This document shows positions 9,782-18,655 of a stretch of 64,000 nucleotides of DNA, in pieces (positions within the stretch are counted from its first letter, which is position 1; every line of letters starts with the position of its first letter). Position numbers and translations under genes: made by a program. The notes beneath the pieces are model-generated. The model worked only from the letters and a program-made list of their open reading frames with translations, searched no databases and was not told the origin of the DNA. The stretch lies in contig KE159818.1 of the NCBI GenBank assembly GCA_000403495.2, positions 186,001 through 250,000 of the forward strand, written 5' to 3'. This DNA comes from Lachnospiraceae bacterium 10-1 (GTDB lineage: Bacteria; Bacillota; Clostridia; Lachnospirales; Lachnospiraceae).

Positions 9782-9853
9782 TTATGCAGAACCCATGGCG
9801 TTTGCTTCCAAACGATCCATTCTTCCTTCAAGAAAATTCAGTCTCAGCGCCAT
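9782..9853 (-). other. Possible tiny ORF or gene remnant, 23 codons
   Basis: Between the M20 gene stop and the terminator the minus strand holds ATG..TAA encoding MALRLNFLEGRM followed by DRLEANAMGSA. The frame is open a further 14 codons upstream (ending IDQQKEK) with no ATG. The composition is amphipathic and coiled-coil-like, unlike random AT-rich spacer, but the ribosome binding site (AGGAAAAG) is poorly placed. It could be a microprotein, a remnant of a longer gene or chance. Confidence 0.2.
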
Positions 9854-9905
9854 CTTTTCCTTTTGCTGGTCTATCTTTAAAGCTTTTATAAAATTTTATA
9901 TACTT

Positions 9906-11012
9906 TTAGCAATTTAATAATTTTGTCAAAAATTTTACTGTCGGCCAAATTACTTTTTCATTCACTTGAAATCCTGGCTGATGAATCAACTGCCCTTTTC
10001 CAGTACCTATTTTAATATAGCATCCGGGAATCCTCTCCTCATAAAAAGAAAAGTCGTCTCCTCCCATAGAGGCTTCCTCCGGCACTACATCAAATCCACA
10101 TTCATGAGCTGTCTGAATACTCTTTTCCACCATCAAAGCGTCATTAAATACGGCAGGAGGTCCTGGAATCCATTTAACTTCCGCTTCCGCTCCATAAGCT
10201 TTCGCAGTATTTTCCGCAATCTCTTTCATTCTTTTTTCAACTAAAACTCTGTCCTTCCTGTCCATTGTGCGGACAGTTCCCTCCAGCACTGCACTTTCCG
10301 GTATCACATTCCAGGTATTTCCTGCTTCCATCCTTGTAACACTGATAAGTCCAGGATGAAACGCATTGATGTTTCTGGTCACAATTGTCTGAAAAGCCTG
10401 CACAATTGCTGCTGCAACAGGTATAGGATCTACCCCGTCATCCGGATGTGCCCCGTGACAGCTATTTCCCTTTACCGTAACCACAAATCTGTCCACTGCC
10501 GCGCTCACGCTTCCTTCGCGAATTCCCAGTACCCCTGCTTCATTTGTGGGATCTGCGTGAATCCCCCAAATTTCCTCCACATCCTCCATCACCGGGGTTT
10601 CAAGTATTTTAAGTGCTCCTAAAGAGCTTTCTTCAGCAGGCTGAAATATAATCTTCACGGTACCTGCAAGTTCTTCTTTTCTTTCATTCAATAAAAGAGC
10701 ACATCCAAGTCCCGCCGTAATGTGAAAATCATGACCGCAGGCATGCATTTTCCCTTCATGGCAAGATGCATAAGAAAGCTCTGTTTCCTCTACAATAGGA
10801 AGGGCATCTATATCGCAGCGTAAAGCGCTTACCAGTCCTGGTCCCTTTCCCCGGATGACTGCAACAAGCCCCGTTTCCAGTTCAAATGGAAGGATTTCTA
10901 ATCCTGCCTGAGTTAGAATTTCTCTGATTTTTGCTGTTGTGTTATACTCTTCATAAGATAATTCCGGATTTTTATGAAACCATTCAAACCATTCAATTAA
11001 TTGTTTTTCCAT
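9906..11012 (-). CDS. M20 family amidohydrolase (hippurate/N-acyl-amino-acid hydrolase type)
   Basis: This is a predicted dinuclear metal-dependent amidohydrolase of the AbgB/HipO/AmhX group, which cleaves N-acyl amino acids or related amides. The protein has 368 residues with metal ligands in HACGHDFH (residues 90-97), the catalytic glutamate in PAEES and a C-terminal GGDDFSFYEE. The bacterial dimerisation domain (CHGAHPDDGVDP) lies in mid-protein. There is no signal peptide, so it acts in the cytoplasm. It is the last gene of the oligopeptide-type ABC operon, 68 bases after the permease, which suggests it processes the imported substrate. The ATG at 11012 follows AGAGGGGATTGGC. The exact substrate cannot be told from sequence. 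Confidence 0.85.
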   Translation of the reverse strand: MEKQLIEWFEWFHKNPELSYEEYNTTAKIREILTQAGLEILPFELETGLVAVIRGKGPGLVSALRCDIDALPIVEETELSYASCHEGKMHACGHDFHITAGLGCALLLNERKEELAGTVKIIFQPAEESSLGALKILETPVMEDVEEIWGIHADPTNEAGVLGIREGSVSAAVDRFVVTVKGNSCHGAHPDDGVDPIPVAAAIVQAFQTIVTRNINAFHPGLISVTRMEAGNTWNVIPESAVLEGTVRTMDRKDRVLVEKRMKEIAENTAKAYGAEAEVKWIPGPPAVFNDALMVEKSIQTAHECGFDVVPEEASMGGDDFSFYEERIPGCYIKIGTGKGQLIHQPGFQVNEKVIWPTVKFLTKLLNC

Positions 11013-11080
11013 GCCAATCCCCTCTTGTGACTACACCCCATTTTCCTTACAAAAGCTGTAAAGCTCCACCAGTCTTTTGC

Positions 11081-11971
11081 TTACCTGCCACTATTAGGAT
11101 CAAGCGCATCCCGCAGTGCATCACCAATAAAATTGATGGCCATAACCAGTACTATTATCAAAACGCCGGGCGGAATCCACAACCAGGGCTGTTTTGTAAG
11201 AACCGTAAGAGACTGTGCACCATTTAACATATTTCCCAAACTTGCAGTGGGAGGCAGAACCCCCTGCCCAAGAAAACTAAGCGCTGCCTCATCCAGCATA
11301 GAAAGGGCCAGCACAGAAGTGGCATATACCAAAATAGGAGCTACTGTGTTCGGAAGTATTTCTGAAAACAAAATATGCCTAAGAGGCATTCCAGCCACGA
11401 TATTTCCTTTTACAAAATTAGTTTCCCGTAAGTTTAATACATTTCCACGCACAAGTCTTGCTATCCCCGGCCAGTCAACAAAACCAAGAATTAATATAAT
11501 ATTCCATAATCCCGGCTTAAAAATTGCAGCAGCCACCAAAACAAGCAAAATATAAGGAAATGACATTACCATATCCGTAAAACGCATTATAATCATATCT
11601 GGAATACCGCCAAAATAGCCTGCAATCAGTCCCAATGCAACGCCAACCACCGTAGAAATCAAAGTTGCCATAATTCCCACCAACAGTGAAATTCTCATGG
11701 CATATAAGATTCTGCTGAATACATCTCTCCCTATCTGATCCGTACCAAGCCAGAATTCCTTATCAGGCGCCCCGCTAAAAGGTCCTACAATCTCATCAGG
11801 TGAATAAGGAGCTATCACCGGCGCTAAAAGCGCCGCACCGCCAAGAATAATCAAGACCATTAAACTGACCACTGCCAGGCGGTGATGGCAGAAACGCCTG
11901 AATACGGTCTGCAAGTAACTTTCATTTGCTATATCTTTTATTATCTTCTGTTGGTTTTCTTTTTTTACCAT
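11081..11971 (-). CDS. Dipeptide/oligopeptide-type ABC transporter permease (DppC/OppC family)
   Basis: This is one of the two membrane subunits of a peptide/nickel/opine-type importer. The 296-residue protein has the N-terminal OppC extension, about six transmembrane segments, the phrase FWLGTDQIGRDVFSRILY diagnostic of DppC/OppC, and the EAA loop around residue 190-215 (NIVAGMPLRHILFSEILPN). It begins with ATG at 11971 after TAGGAGGGG, nine bases downstream of the partner permease stop. Its position after OppB and before the amidohydrolase supports one operon. The substrate class cannot be assigned. Confidence 0.9.
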   Translation of the reverse strand: MVKKENQQKIIKDIANESYLQTVFRRFCHHRLAVVSLMVLIILGGAALLAPVIAPYSPDEIVGPFSGAPDKEFWLGTDQIGRDVFSRILYAMRISLLVGIMATLISTVVGVALGLIAGYFGGIPDMIIMRFTDMVMSFPYILLVLVAAAIFKPGLWNIILILGFVDWPGIARLVRGNVLNLRETNFVKGNIVAGMPLRHILFSEILPNTVAPILVYATSVLALSMLDEAALSFLGQGVLPPTASLGNMLNGAQSLTVLTKQPWLWIPPGVLIIVLVMAINFIGDALRDALDPNSGR

Positions 11972-11980
11972 GTTCCCCTC

Positions 11981-12928
11981 CTAATTCAATTGAATTGTAG
12001 GGTCTACCAATGCATACAAAATGTCTGTGATCAGATTGGCAATCAAAACCACAATTGCTGACAAAAGGCATACTCCCATAATTACCGGAAAATCTCTGCT
12101 GGTAATGGCACTCATCGTCATAAGTCCGAGCCCAGGCCACGAAAATATCTGTTCTACAATAACTGCTCCGCCAAACATGACGGGAATTTCCATGCCAACT
12201 ACCGTTACAATGGGCACCAGGGCGTTGCGAAGCGCATGTTTATTGATTACATTAAAATTTCCAATTCCCTTGGCACGTGCTGTGCGAAGATAATCCTGCT
12301 GCAGAATTTCCAGCATTGCACTCCTTATATATCTGATATTCCGCCCCGCAATAGAGGCAGCAAGTACTATCACAGGCATAACCATATGCTTTGCAACATC
12401 AGCAAATCCCCCCTGTGTTCCAAGGGTGGTCATTCCGCTTGAAGGAAGCCATCCCAATTTTACGGTAAAAAGATAAATCAACAGCAGGGATAAAAAAAAT
12501 CCCGGAATACTGCTTCCTAAAAAAGAAAGGGTAACTACCGCATAATCTCCCTTTGAATACTGTCGGATTGCACTGTAAATCCCTGCCGGAATAGCTATAA
12601 GAAGACTGACAATCAGAGAAACTCCCATCAAAAGCAGTGTAGGTCCTAAATGGCTTCCTATCATCTCACTCACAGGCTGATAAGATTTCATAGAATATCC
12701 CATATTTCCATGAAGGAGCTGTGAAAGCCACACAAAATATTGTATATAAAAGGGTTTATCAAGCCCTAATGCTATTTTCTTTGCTTCCACCGCAGCTTCC
12801 GATACTCTGGGCCCCTGCAGCATTTCTAAAGGACTTCCCGCCATGCACATAATTGCATAATCAATGATCGTAATGCCTATAAGCACAGGAATGGCGATTA
12901 AAATTCTCTTGATAATATATTTACCCAA
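11981..12928 (-). CDS. Dipeptide/oligopeptide-type ABC transporter permease (DppB/OppB family)
   Basis: This is the second permease of the importer, 315 residues with six predicted transmembrane segments. The N-terminal MGKYIIKRILIAIPVLIGIT is characteristic of DppB/OppB, and the EAA loop appears as DYLRTARAKGIGNFNVINKH near residue 215. The start codon is TTG at 12928 with AGGAGG nine bases upstream; no better ATG is available. It pairs with the DppC-type permease that follows. Confidence 0.9.
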   Translation of the reverse strand: MGKYIIKRILIAIPVLIGITIIDYAIMCMAGSPLEMLQGPRVSEAAVEAKKIALGLDKPFYIQYFVWLSQLLHGNMGYSMKSYQPVSEMIGSHLGPTLLLMGVSLIVSLLIAIPAGIYSAIRQYSKGDYAVVTLSFLGSSIPGFFLSLLLIYLFTVKLGWLPSSGMTTLGTQGGFADVAKHMVMPVIVLAASIAGRNIRYIRSAMLEILQQDYLRTARAKGIGNFNVINKHALRNALVPIVTVVGMEIPVMFGGAVIVEQIFSWPGLGLMTMSAITSRDFPVIMGVCLLSAIVVLIANLITDILYALVDPTIQLN

Positions 12929-12975
12929 TATCCCGTTCCTCCTTGTTTAGCTCCCATAAGGAGCCACGAAACTTA

Positions 12976-13974
12976 TCAATGTTTTGTAAGCATAATAGGA
13001 CAGGCAGTATAGTGCATGGAACCAGCCTTAGTTTCTGATAATTTTGGCTCCTTTTGGCTGCAGATTTCAGCCGCGTAAGGGCACCTTGGATGAAAATGGC
13101 AGCCTTTTGGTGGATGAATGCTGTCTCCTATTTCTCCCTGAAGAAGCTTCCGCTGCTTCTTTTTCTCCCTGGGATCCGGCACCGGAACCGCATCTAACAG
13201 CGCCTTGGTATAAGGATGAACCGGTTGATTAAAAATCTCTTTTGCATCTCCAAGTTCTACAATTTTCCCAAGATACATCACTGCAATCCTGTCGCTGACA
13301 TAGTTTACCGCTCCCAGACCATGTCCTACAAAAAGGAGCGTAAGATGAAGTTCCTTTTGAAGTTCCTTTAACAAATTCAATATCTGAGCCTGTATGGACA
13401 CATCCAGCGCACTTACCGGCTCATCACAGACAATAAATCTTGGATTAAGGGAAAGCGCCCTGGCAATACCGATCCTCTGCCTTTGCCCTCCAGAAAATTC
13501 ATGAGGATACCTGCCCAAAATATTTCTGGAAAGCCCTACCATATCCAAAATATTCAATATGTCTTTTTCCACTGTTCCTTTGGTTGACCTGTGATGGTAC
13601 AACATAGGCTGGGAAAGAATCTCGTATATATGCTTTCTGGGGTTTAAAGAAGAATAAGGATCCTGAAAAATCATTTGGAGCTGAGTCCTTATCTTCATCA
13701 TTTCATTTTTCTTAAGCGTGGATAAATCCTGACCATCAAAAATTATTTTTCCTTCCGTAGGACGTTCTAATCCAACCAGCTGGCGTCCCACCGTTGATTT
13801 CCCACAGCCTGATTCTCCTACCAGTCCAAGGGTTTCTCCTTCCATAATAGAAAAGCTCACCCCGTCAACTGCCTTTACATGACCTGTTACATGATCAATG
13901 ATTCCTCCCTTAATGGGATAATATTTTTTCATGTCCTCCACTTGAATGAGGGGAGTCTTTTTTTTAATTTCCAC
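12976..13974 (-). CDS. Peptide-type ABC transporter ATPase (DppF/OppF family)
   Basis: This cytoplasmic ATPase of 332 residues has Walker [10 protein letters not shown], the Q-loop [11 protein letters not shown], the signature [15 protein letters not shown], Walker [14 protein letters not shown] and the C-terminal oligopeptide-binding domain with [10 protein letters not shown], the region that in DppF/OppF relatives binds an iron-sulfur cluster or zinc. It starts at a GTG (13974) inside the end of the upstream ATPase gene, an 11-base overlap, with GGAGG nine bases before it, so the two ATPases are probably translationally coupled and form a heterodimer. Confidence 0.92.
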   Translation of the reverse strand: MEIKKKTPLIQVEDMKKYYPIKGGIIDHVTGHVKAVDGVSFSIMEGETLGLVGESGCGKSTVGRQLVGLERPTEGKIIFDGQDLSTLKKNEMMKIRTQLQMIFQDPYSSLNPRKHIYEILSQPMLYHHRSTKGTVEKDILNILDMVGLSRNILGRYPHEFSGGQRQRIGIARALSLNPRFIVCDEPVSALDVSIQAQILNLLKELQKELHLTLLFVGHGLGAVNYVSDRIAVMYLGKIVELGDAKEIFNQPVHPYTKALLDAVPVPDPREKKKQRKLLQGEIGDSIHPPKGCHFHPRCPYAAEICSQKEPKLSETKAGSMHYTACPIMLTKH

Positions 13975-14947
13975 TGTTTTGCTCCTCCTTCATTACAATG
14001 CACTTTGCCCTGTGGCCTTTTCCAAACTCATAATCCTCCTGGGGCATACTGCACTGTGGCTTTCTATACTTACACCGGTCTGCAAAACGACATCCTTTAA
14101 TGCCATCATAGTTTTCCGGTACAATGCCGGGAATCGCTGTAAGCTGGCGGTCTGCGTCATCGCGTATCGTGGGAACTGTATCAAGAAGCGCTCTGGTATA
14201 AGGATGAATAGGATTTTCAAACAACTCTTCCACAGACGCTTCCTCAATAATCTGCCCAGCATACATCACAAACACTCTGTCTGCAGTGTTTGCAACCAGA
14301 CCAATATCATGAGTAATCAATATCATTGACATTCCTGTTTCCTTCTGCAGCTGCCCTAAAAGCTCCATGATTTGAGCCTGAATGGTCACATCCAGCGCAG
14401 TTGTAGGTTCATCTGCAATCAAAAGCCTTGGATTACAGGATAAAGCCATTGCAATCATTACCCTTTGACGCATTCCTCCTGAAAGAACATGGGGATATTT
14501 TTTCATGACTCCACGTGCATCCGGCATTCCTACTTTTTCAAGCAGCATTGCGGCTCGCTCGCCGGCCTCTTTTGCCGACAAATGCATATGTGTTTTTATA
14601 CTTTCCGTTATCTGCTTCCCCACCGTAAAAACGGGATTTAACGAGGTAAGCGGATCCTGAAAGATCATAGTAAGCTGATCTCCCCGAATTTTATCCAGCT
14701 CCTTTTCATTCATAGAAAGAAGATTTCTGTCGTCAAAGAAGACAGAGCCGTCAATGACAGCTCCGCCTCTTCCTAATAATCCCATAATTGATAATGAGGT
14801 TACACTTTTTCCACATCCGGATTCTCCTACAATGCAGACTACTTCTCCTTCATCTACGTGGAAATCAATATGGTCCACAGTGATATTTTTACCATAATCA
14901 CCGGCAAAAACGGTGGTTAATCCCTTTACCTCAAGTAAATGCGACAT
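13964..14947 (-). CDS. Peptide-type ABC transporter ATPase (DppD/OppD family)
   Basis: This 327-residue ATPase carries Walker [12 protein letters not shown] (the serine-valine variant typical of OppD), the Q-loop FQDPLTSLNP, signature LSGGMRQRVMIAMAL and Walker B RLLIADEPTTALD. The C-terminal domain with CRFADRCKYRKPQC is present. The ATG at 14947 follows GAGGAAAGACAA and lies 23 bases after the binding-protein stop. It overlaps the following ATPase by 11 bases. Confidence 0.92.
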   Translation of the reverse strand: MSHLLEVKGLTTVFAGDYGKNITVDHIDFHVDEGEVVCIVGESGCGKSVTSLSIMGLLGRGGAVIDGSVFFDDRNLLSMNEKELDKIRGDQLTMIFQDPLTSLNPVFTVGKQITESIKTHMHLSAKEAGERAAMLLEKVGMPDARGVMKKYPHVLSGGMRQRVMIAMALSCNPRLLIADEPTTALDVTIQAQIMELLGQLQKETGMSMILITHDIGLVANTADRVFVMYAGQIIEEASVEELFENPIHPYTRALLDTVPTIRDDADRQLTAIPGIVPENYDGIKGCRFADRCKYRKPQCSMPQEDYEFGKGHRAKCIVMKEEQNSGN

Positions 14948-14970
14948 TTGTCTTTCCTCACCACTTTAAA

Positions 14971-16617
14971 CTACTGCACAATATCCCAATTCTGTACCTC
15001 ATTAAAGAAACCATATGCGCTGGGTGCTGCACCGCTTATACGCTTGCTCACTGCCCCCTGTGCACTGATAATATATACAGAAAACATCGGAACATCCTCC
15101 TGTACCTTCTTATCCACAACAGAATATAGACTTTTAATCTCATTTATATCGCTGGTCTTTTGTGTTCCCGCCAATGCTTCACTAATTTCCTCACTATGAT
15201 ATCCGGTCCAGCTTCCTTCCCCACTAAGGAGCCAGTCTACGTCAGGATAAGGATCTACCGGTGCATACGTATACTGAACTGCAAGGATATCATAATCGGT
15301 GGTTCCTGCTACCGTCATAAGTGTTGCCAAATCAACTGTCTGGACTTCCACATTTATCCCCACTGCTGCCCATTGTGCTACCAGCACCTGTGCTCCATTT
15401 ACAAAAGTGCTATCTCCGGAATTCACATAAAACCGAAGTGTTTGTGAGCCATCCCAGCCTGCCTGTGCAAGGAGCTCTTTTGCTTTTTCAGGATCATAAG
15501 AAATCGGTGTGATTCCCTCATCAAAAAATGGACTTGCAGAGGATAGAAATCCGTCTACTACCTCTCCGTGGCCTTTTAAAAGCTCATCTACAAGCTTTTG
15601 TCTGTCAATTGCGTAGACAAGAGCCTGACGCACTCGGGCGTCTGTAATGTTTGCTGTCTGAATAAAGGCTGACTGGTTTGTAATGGGAGAGCCATATACT
15701 GCCTCCACATTTTCAAGAGCCTCTATGCTTTCATAATCTTCCTGTGGAATTGCAGTCATCGTATGATGGGTAATATCAATTTCTCCTGATTGAAGTCCTG
15801 CATAGACCTGGCTGGCATCTATGATTCTGATGTTCAGCTTATCAATTTTCGGTGCACCTTTCCAGTAATCCGCATTTGCCTCATAGGAAATATAATGATC
15901 ATTATCAAAATCTGTCACAAAAAAGGGCCCGCTCACCACATCCGGCTTATTAAACCAGTCTGATGTCAGCAGCTCTTCCTCGCTTAACTGCTCAAGCACC
16001 TTTTTCGGTAATGTATGAATATATCTTGCATATGTGTTTTCAAATGTAGTAAGCGCCATAGGGTACTTGGAAGTAAACTGAACTGTTTTTTCATCAATGA
16101 CCTGAACACCGGCCATACTTTCAGCACCTTCCTCAACAAAGCCTTCCTCACTGGTTCCTTCAAAGGCATAAAGCATTAAAGTTGTATTATTTACAACAGG
16201 GCTTGCCAGACGACGGACCGTATATTCCACATCTTCTGCCGTAACAGGCGTCCCGTCAGACCATGTGGCTTTCTCATCAATGTGCACCACAAAATTCATG
16301 TTATCTTCTGTGGTAATGGAATCAGCCAGCATTCCCTGGAAGTTCATGTCCTTATCAAGCTCCATAAGAGGCAGAAACATAAGACCAACCGCATATTTAT
16401 TAATTTCCGTCTGATCAATTACAAAAGGATTCAGCCCTCCAAGGGAATCTGTAACTCCCACATTTATAATCTTTCCTTCTTCGGAAGACTCATTTACCGT
16501 CTCACCTGTCCCATCGCCTGACGGACTGCCCTGATCCTTAGAAGAACAGCCGGCTGCAGCCAGAATAAGTACTGCTGTAAGCGTCAGACTGATAAATTTT
16601 GTCATAAATTTTTTCAT
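14971..16617 (-). CDS. Extracellular solute-binding lipoprotein, family 5 (DppA/OppA type)
   Basis: This is the membrane-anchored substrate receptor of the ABC importer, 548 residues. A signal peptide ends in the lipobox AAAGC near residue 25, followed by a Ser/Gly/Asp-rich linker. The SBP_bac_5 signature is visible as YTVRRLASPVVN and DKLNIRIIDASQ with the late AQAGWDGSQTLRFYV segment. I chose the ATG at 16617 because GGAGGAGA lies upstream; a TTG-started frame six codons longer begins inside that site. As first gene behind a consensus promoter it leads the operon binding protein, ATPases, permeases, M20 amidohydrolase. Which ligand it binds is not evident. Confidence 0.92.
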   Translation of the reverse strand: MKKFMTKFISLTLTAVLILAAAGCSSKDQGSPSGDGTGETVNESSEEGKIINVGVTDSLGGLNPFVIDQTEINKYAVGLMFLPLMELDKDMNFQGMLADSITTEDNMNFVVHIDEKATWSDGTPVTAEDVEYTVRRLASPVVNNTTLMLYAFEGTSEEGFVEEGAESMAGVQVIDEKTVQFTSKYPMALTTFENTYARYIHTLPKKVLEQLSEEELLTSDWFNKPDVVSGPFFVTDFDNDHYISYEANADYWKGAPKIDKLNIRIIDASQVYAGLQSGEIDITHHTMTAIPQEDYESIEALENVEAVYGSPITNQSAFIQTANITDARVRQALVYAIDRQKLVDELLKGHGEVVDGFLSSASPFFDEGITPISYDPEKAKELLAQAGWDGSQTLRFYVNSGDSTFVNGAQVLVAQWAAVGINVEVQTVDLATLMTVAGTTDYDILAVQYTYAPVDPYPDVDWLLSGEGSWTGYHSEEISEALAGTQKTSDINEIKSLYSVVDKKVQEDVPMFSVYIISAQGAVSKRISGAAPSAYGFFNEVQNWDIVQ

Positions 16618-16685
16618 CACTCTTCTCTCCTCCAATATACCTCACCTGCAATCCAGCACAAAAAGCTGAATTTCACAGTTGGTTC

Positions 16686-16714
16686 ATTATACTGTTATGA
16701 CACCAAAATGTCAA
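16686..16714 (-). promoter_or_regulatory. Consensus promoter of the peptide ABC operon, overlapped by an inverted repeat
   Basis: TTGACA (16714-16709), a 17-base spacer and TATAAT (16691-16686) form a perfect sigma-A promoter on the minus strand. The -35 and spacer also form the inverted repeat TGACA-N6-TGTCA, flanked by TTAT and TAA, which is well placed to be a repressor operator. A promoter this strong would normally need repression. Confidence 0.8.
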
Positions 16715-16734
16715 TAAGTACGTTAAAAATGTGT

Positions 16735-17673
16735 TTAGTTGTTGCTGAATAAAGGTGTGGACAAATATCTGTCTCCGGAATCAGGAAGAAGCACAACAAT
16801 ATTTTTTCCTGCATTTTCCGGCCTTTTAGCCAGAATAACTGCTGCCTTCAAAGCCGCACCGGAAGATATCCCTGCTAAAATACCTTCACTTTGTGCAAAG
16901 GCTCTCCCTTCTTTGAAAGCTTCTTCATCTTCTATTACAATAATTTCATCATAGATTTCAGTATTTAAAACTTCTGGAATAAAGCCTGCACCTATTCCCT
17001 GAATTTTATGTGCACCAGGTGTTCCTTTAGACAAAACCGGGCTGGATGCAGGCTCTACTGCAACTACCTTAACCTCAGGATTTTTAGATTTTAAGTATTC
17101 TCCCACACCGGTAATTGTCCCACCGGTACCCACGCCTGCCACAAAAATATCAACTTTTCCATCTGTCTGTTCCCAAATTTCAGGTCCTGTCGTCTCTGTA
17201 TGCATTCTGGGATTTGCAGGGTTTACAAACTGCCCGAGAATCACTGCTCCCGGTATGGATTCCTTTAATTCCTCCGCCCTGGCAATCGCCCCTTTCATAC
17301 CCTTTGCACCTTCCGTAAGTACAAGTTCCGCCCCATAGGCCCCCAAAAGATTTCTTCTTTCCACACTCATGGTATCCGGCAATGTTAAAATTGTCTTATA
17401 GCCTTTTACTGCCGCCACCGCTGCAAGACCAATTCCCGTATTTCCTGAGGTTGGTTCAATAATTGTAGCGCCTGGCTTTAAACTGCCATTTTGTTCTGCA
17501 TCTTCAATCATTGCCAGCGCAATGCGGTCTTTTGCCGAGCCTGCCGGATTTAAGTATTCCAATTTTGCAAGTATCACTGCATTTTCCGCTCCCGCTTTCT
17601 TAGCGTAACGACTCAGCTTTAAAACAGGAGTTCCTCCAATCAGTTCTAATGCACTTTCTTTAATCTTGTTCAT
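16735..17673 (-). CDS. cysK: Cysteine synthase (O-acetylserine sulfhydrylase)
   Basis: This PLP enzyme makes cysteine from O-acetylserine and sulfide. The 312-residue protein has the PLP lysine K48 in [10 protein letters not shown], the substrate loop [12 protein letters not shown] and the phosphate-binding GTGGTITG. The start at 17673 is chosen because the preceding four codons (ATG GAG GTA TAT) contain the GGAGG ribosome binding site. It has its own consensus promoter and a palindrome in its leader, and it is divergent from the C39-like gene. No cysE is present in the window. CysK and CysM cannot be fully separated by eye, but the length and motifs favour CysK. Confidence 0.94.
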   Translation of the reverse strand: MNKIKESALELIGGTPVLKLSRYAKKAGAENAVILAKLEYLNPAGSAKDRIALAMIEDAEQNGSLKPGATIIEPTSGNTGIGLAAVAAVKGYKTILTLPDTMSVERRNLLGAYGAELVLTEGAKGMKGAIARAEELKESIPGAVILGQFVNPANPRMHTETTGPEIWEQTDGKVDIFVAGVGTGGTITGVGEYLKSKNPEVKVVAVEPASSPVLSKGTPGAHKIQGIGAGFIPEVLNTEIYDEIIVIEDEEAFKEGRAFAQSEGILAGISSGAALKAAVILAKRPENAGKNIVVLLPDSGDRYLSTPLFSNN

Positions 17674-17723
17674 ATATACCTCCATTCCAACCCTTTTTGC
17701 TCACTATAGTAAATATTATTTCC

Positions 17724-17736
17724 TACTTATTAAGTA
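17724..17736. promoter_or_regulatory. Palindrome in the cysK leader (candidate operator)
   Basis: TACTTATTAAGTA is a perfect 13-base dyad about 10 bases downstream of the predicted cysK transcription start. Its position suits a roadblock-type repressor such as a CymR-like cysteine regulator, but no regulator identity can be claimed from the sequence. Confidence 0.35.
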
Positions 17737-17753
17737 TGAATTATATGATATGT

Positions 17754-17782
17754 ATTATATTCCCTGATTTTCCCAATGTCAA
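17754..17782 (-). promoter_or_regulatory. Consensus sigma-A promoter of cysK
   Basis: On the minus strand TTGACA (17782-17777), 17 bases and TATAAT (17759-17754) match consensus exactly. The predicted leader is about 75 bases. Confidence 0.85.
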
Positions 17783-17799
17783 ATATTTTTTTAACCTCC

Positions 17800-17828
17800 T
17801 TGACAAATGCTTTGTACAGCAGTAAATT
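17800..17828 (+). promoter_or_regulatory. Predicted promoter of the C39-like gene
   Basis: TTGACA (17800-17805), a 17-base spacer and TAAATT (17823-17828) precede the gene by about 100 bases. The -35 elements of this promoter and of the divergent cysK promoter lie 17 bases apart. Confidence 0.6.
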
Positions 17829-17928
17829 ATAATCACTTTGCATCATATATTAATATAGCAGTTTAGATATCAATTAATGCAAATATGCAGAAATTTATGG
17901 ATATCTTCACATAAAAGGGATGAAACAA

Positions 17929-18543
17929 ATGAAAAATCTTTTAAATTACCAGACTTCAGAATATGACTGTGGTCCTGTCACGCTGCTAAACGGAATCAGA
18001 TATCTTTTTGATCGGGAAGATATCTATCCCGATATTATAAAATTTATTATGCTGTACAGTATGGATACTTATAATGAAGAAGGAGAATTATGCAAGCACG
18101 GAACCTCCGCCGCTGCCATGAACTTTATCACAAGCTGGCTGAATCACTTTAGTCAGATAAAGAATTTCCCTCTTCACTGTGAATTTTATTCCGGTGAGGA
18201 AGTAACTCTCACTCCCGAATCTCCTGTTATTCAAGGTTTGAAAAATGGCGGTGTCGTACTGCTTCATGTTTTTCTTGAAGTGGCTCATTACGTTTTACTG
18301 ACAGGCATTGAAAACGATAGAATTCTTCTCTTTGATCCCTACTATGAAGAGGAGGACGATCCTGATCTGGATGAAGAATATGCAACAGACGAAATTCTTT
18401 TTATTCACGACCAGCCTAAAAAGGCCAACCGTTCCGTAGCAATTGAGCGGTTAAACCGCACTACAACTGATTATTACGAAATGGGAAAACCCTGCTGCAG
18501 AGAGGCTTTGGTTATGTTTAACACAGACTTGAAAAAATCATAA
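17929..18543 (+). CDS. C39-like (papain-fold) peptidase family protein
   Basis: This 204-residue protein shows a C39-type catalytic layout: cysteine 14 in YQTSEYDCGPVTLLNG, histidine 120 in VAHYVLLTGI and aspartate 136 in LLFDPYYEE. C39 domains usually cut double-glycine leaders of bacteriocins, or occur as stand-alone peptidases of unknown target. Here there is no ABC transporter domain, no signal peptide and no bacteriocin gene nearby, so the role is unknown and the protein is predicted cytoplasmic. An acidic stretch (EEEDDPDLDEEY) follows the aspartate. The start at 17929 is chosen over one three codons upstream because AGGG sits nine bases before it. It has its own promoter and terminator, so it is monocistronic. 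Confidence 0.7.
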   Translation: MKNLLNYQTSEYDCGPVTLLNGIRYLFDREDIYPDIIKFIMLYSMDTYNEEGELCKHGTSAAAMNFITSWLNHFSQIKNFPLHCEFYSGEEVTLTPESPVIQGLKNGGVVLLHVFLEVAHYVLLTGIENDRILLFDPYYEEEDDPDLDEEYATDEILFIHDQPKKANRSVAIERLNRTTTDYYEMGKPCCREALVMFNTDLKKS

Positions 18544-18567
18544 AAATGCAGTCTTTCTTATTCAGAT

Positions 18568-18614
18568 TAAAATCCGATGTGCATGGAAATCTTTCACGCA
18601 CACCGGATTTTTCA
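18568..18614 (+). terminator. Intrinsic terminator of the C39-like gene
   Basis: AAATCCG and TGTGC pair with GCACA and CGGATTT across a one-base internal mismatch, and a T-run follows. The same structure can serve spoVT on the opposite strand. Confidence 0.75.
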
Positions 18615-18655
18615 TCTTTTTCTATAATAGCAGGTGAGAATGGCAGGTCAATACT

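Noticed and set aside
9693-9917. 74-codon plus-strand frame after pncB
   Set aside because: It reads through the bidirectional terminator and overlaps the M20 gene end; composition is that of non-coding sequence.
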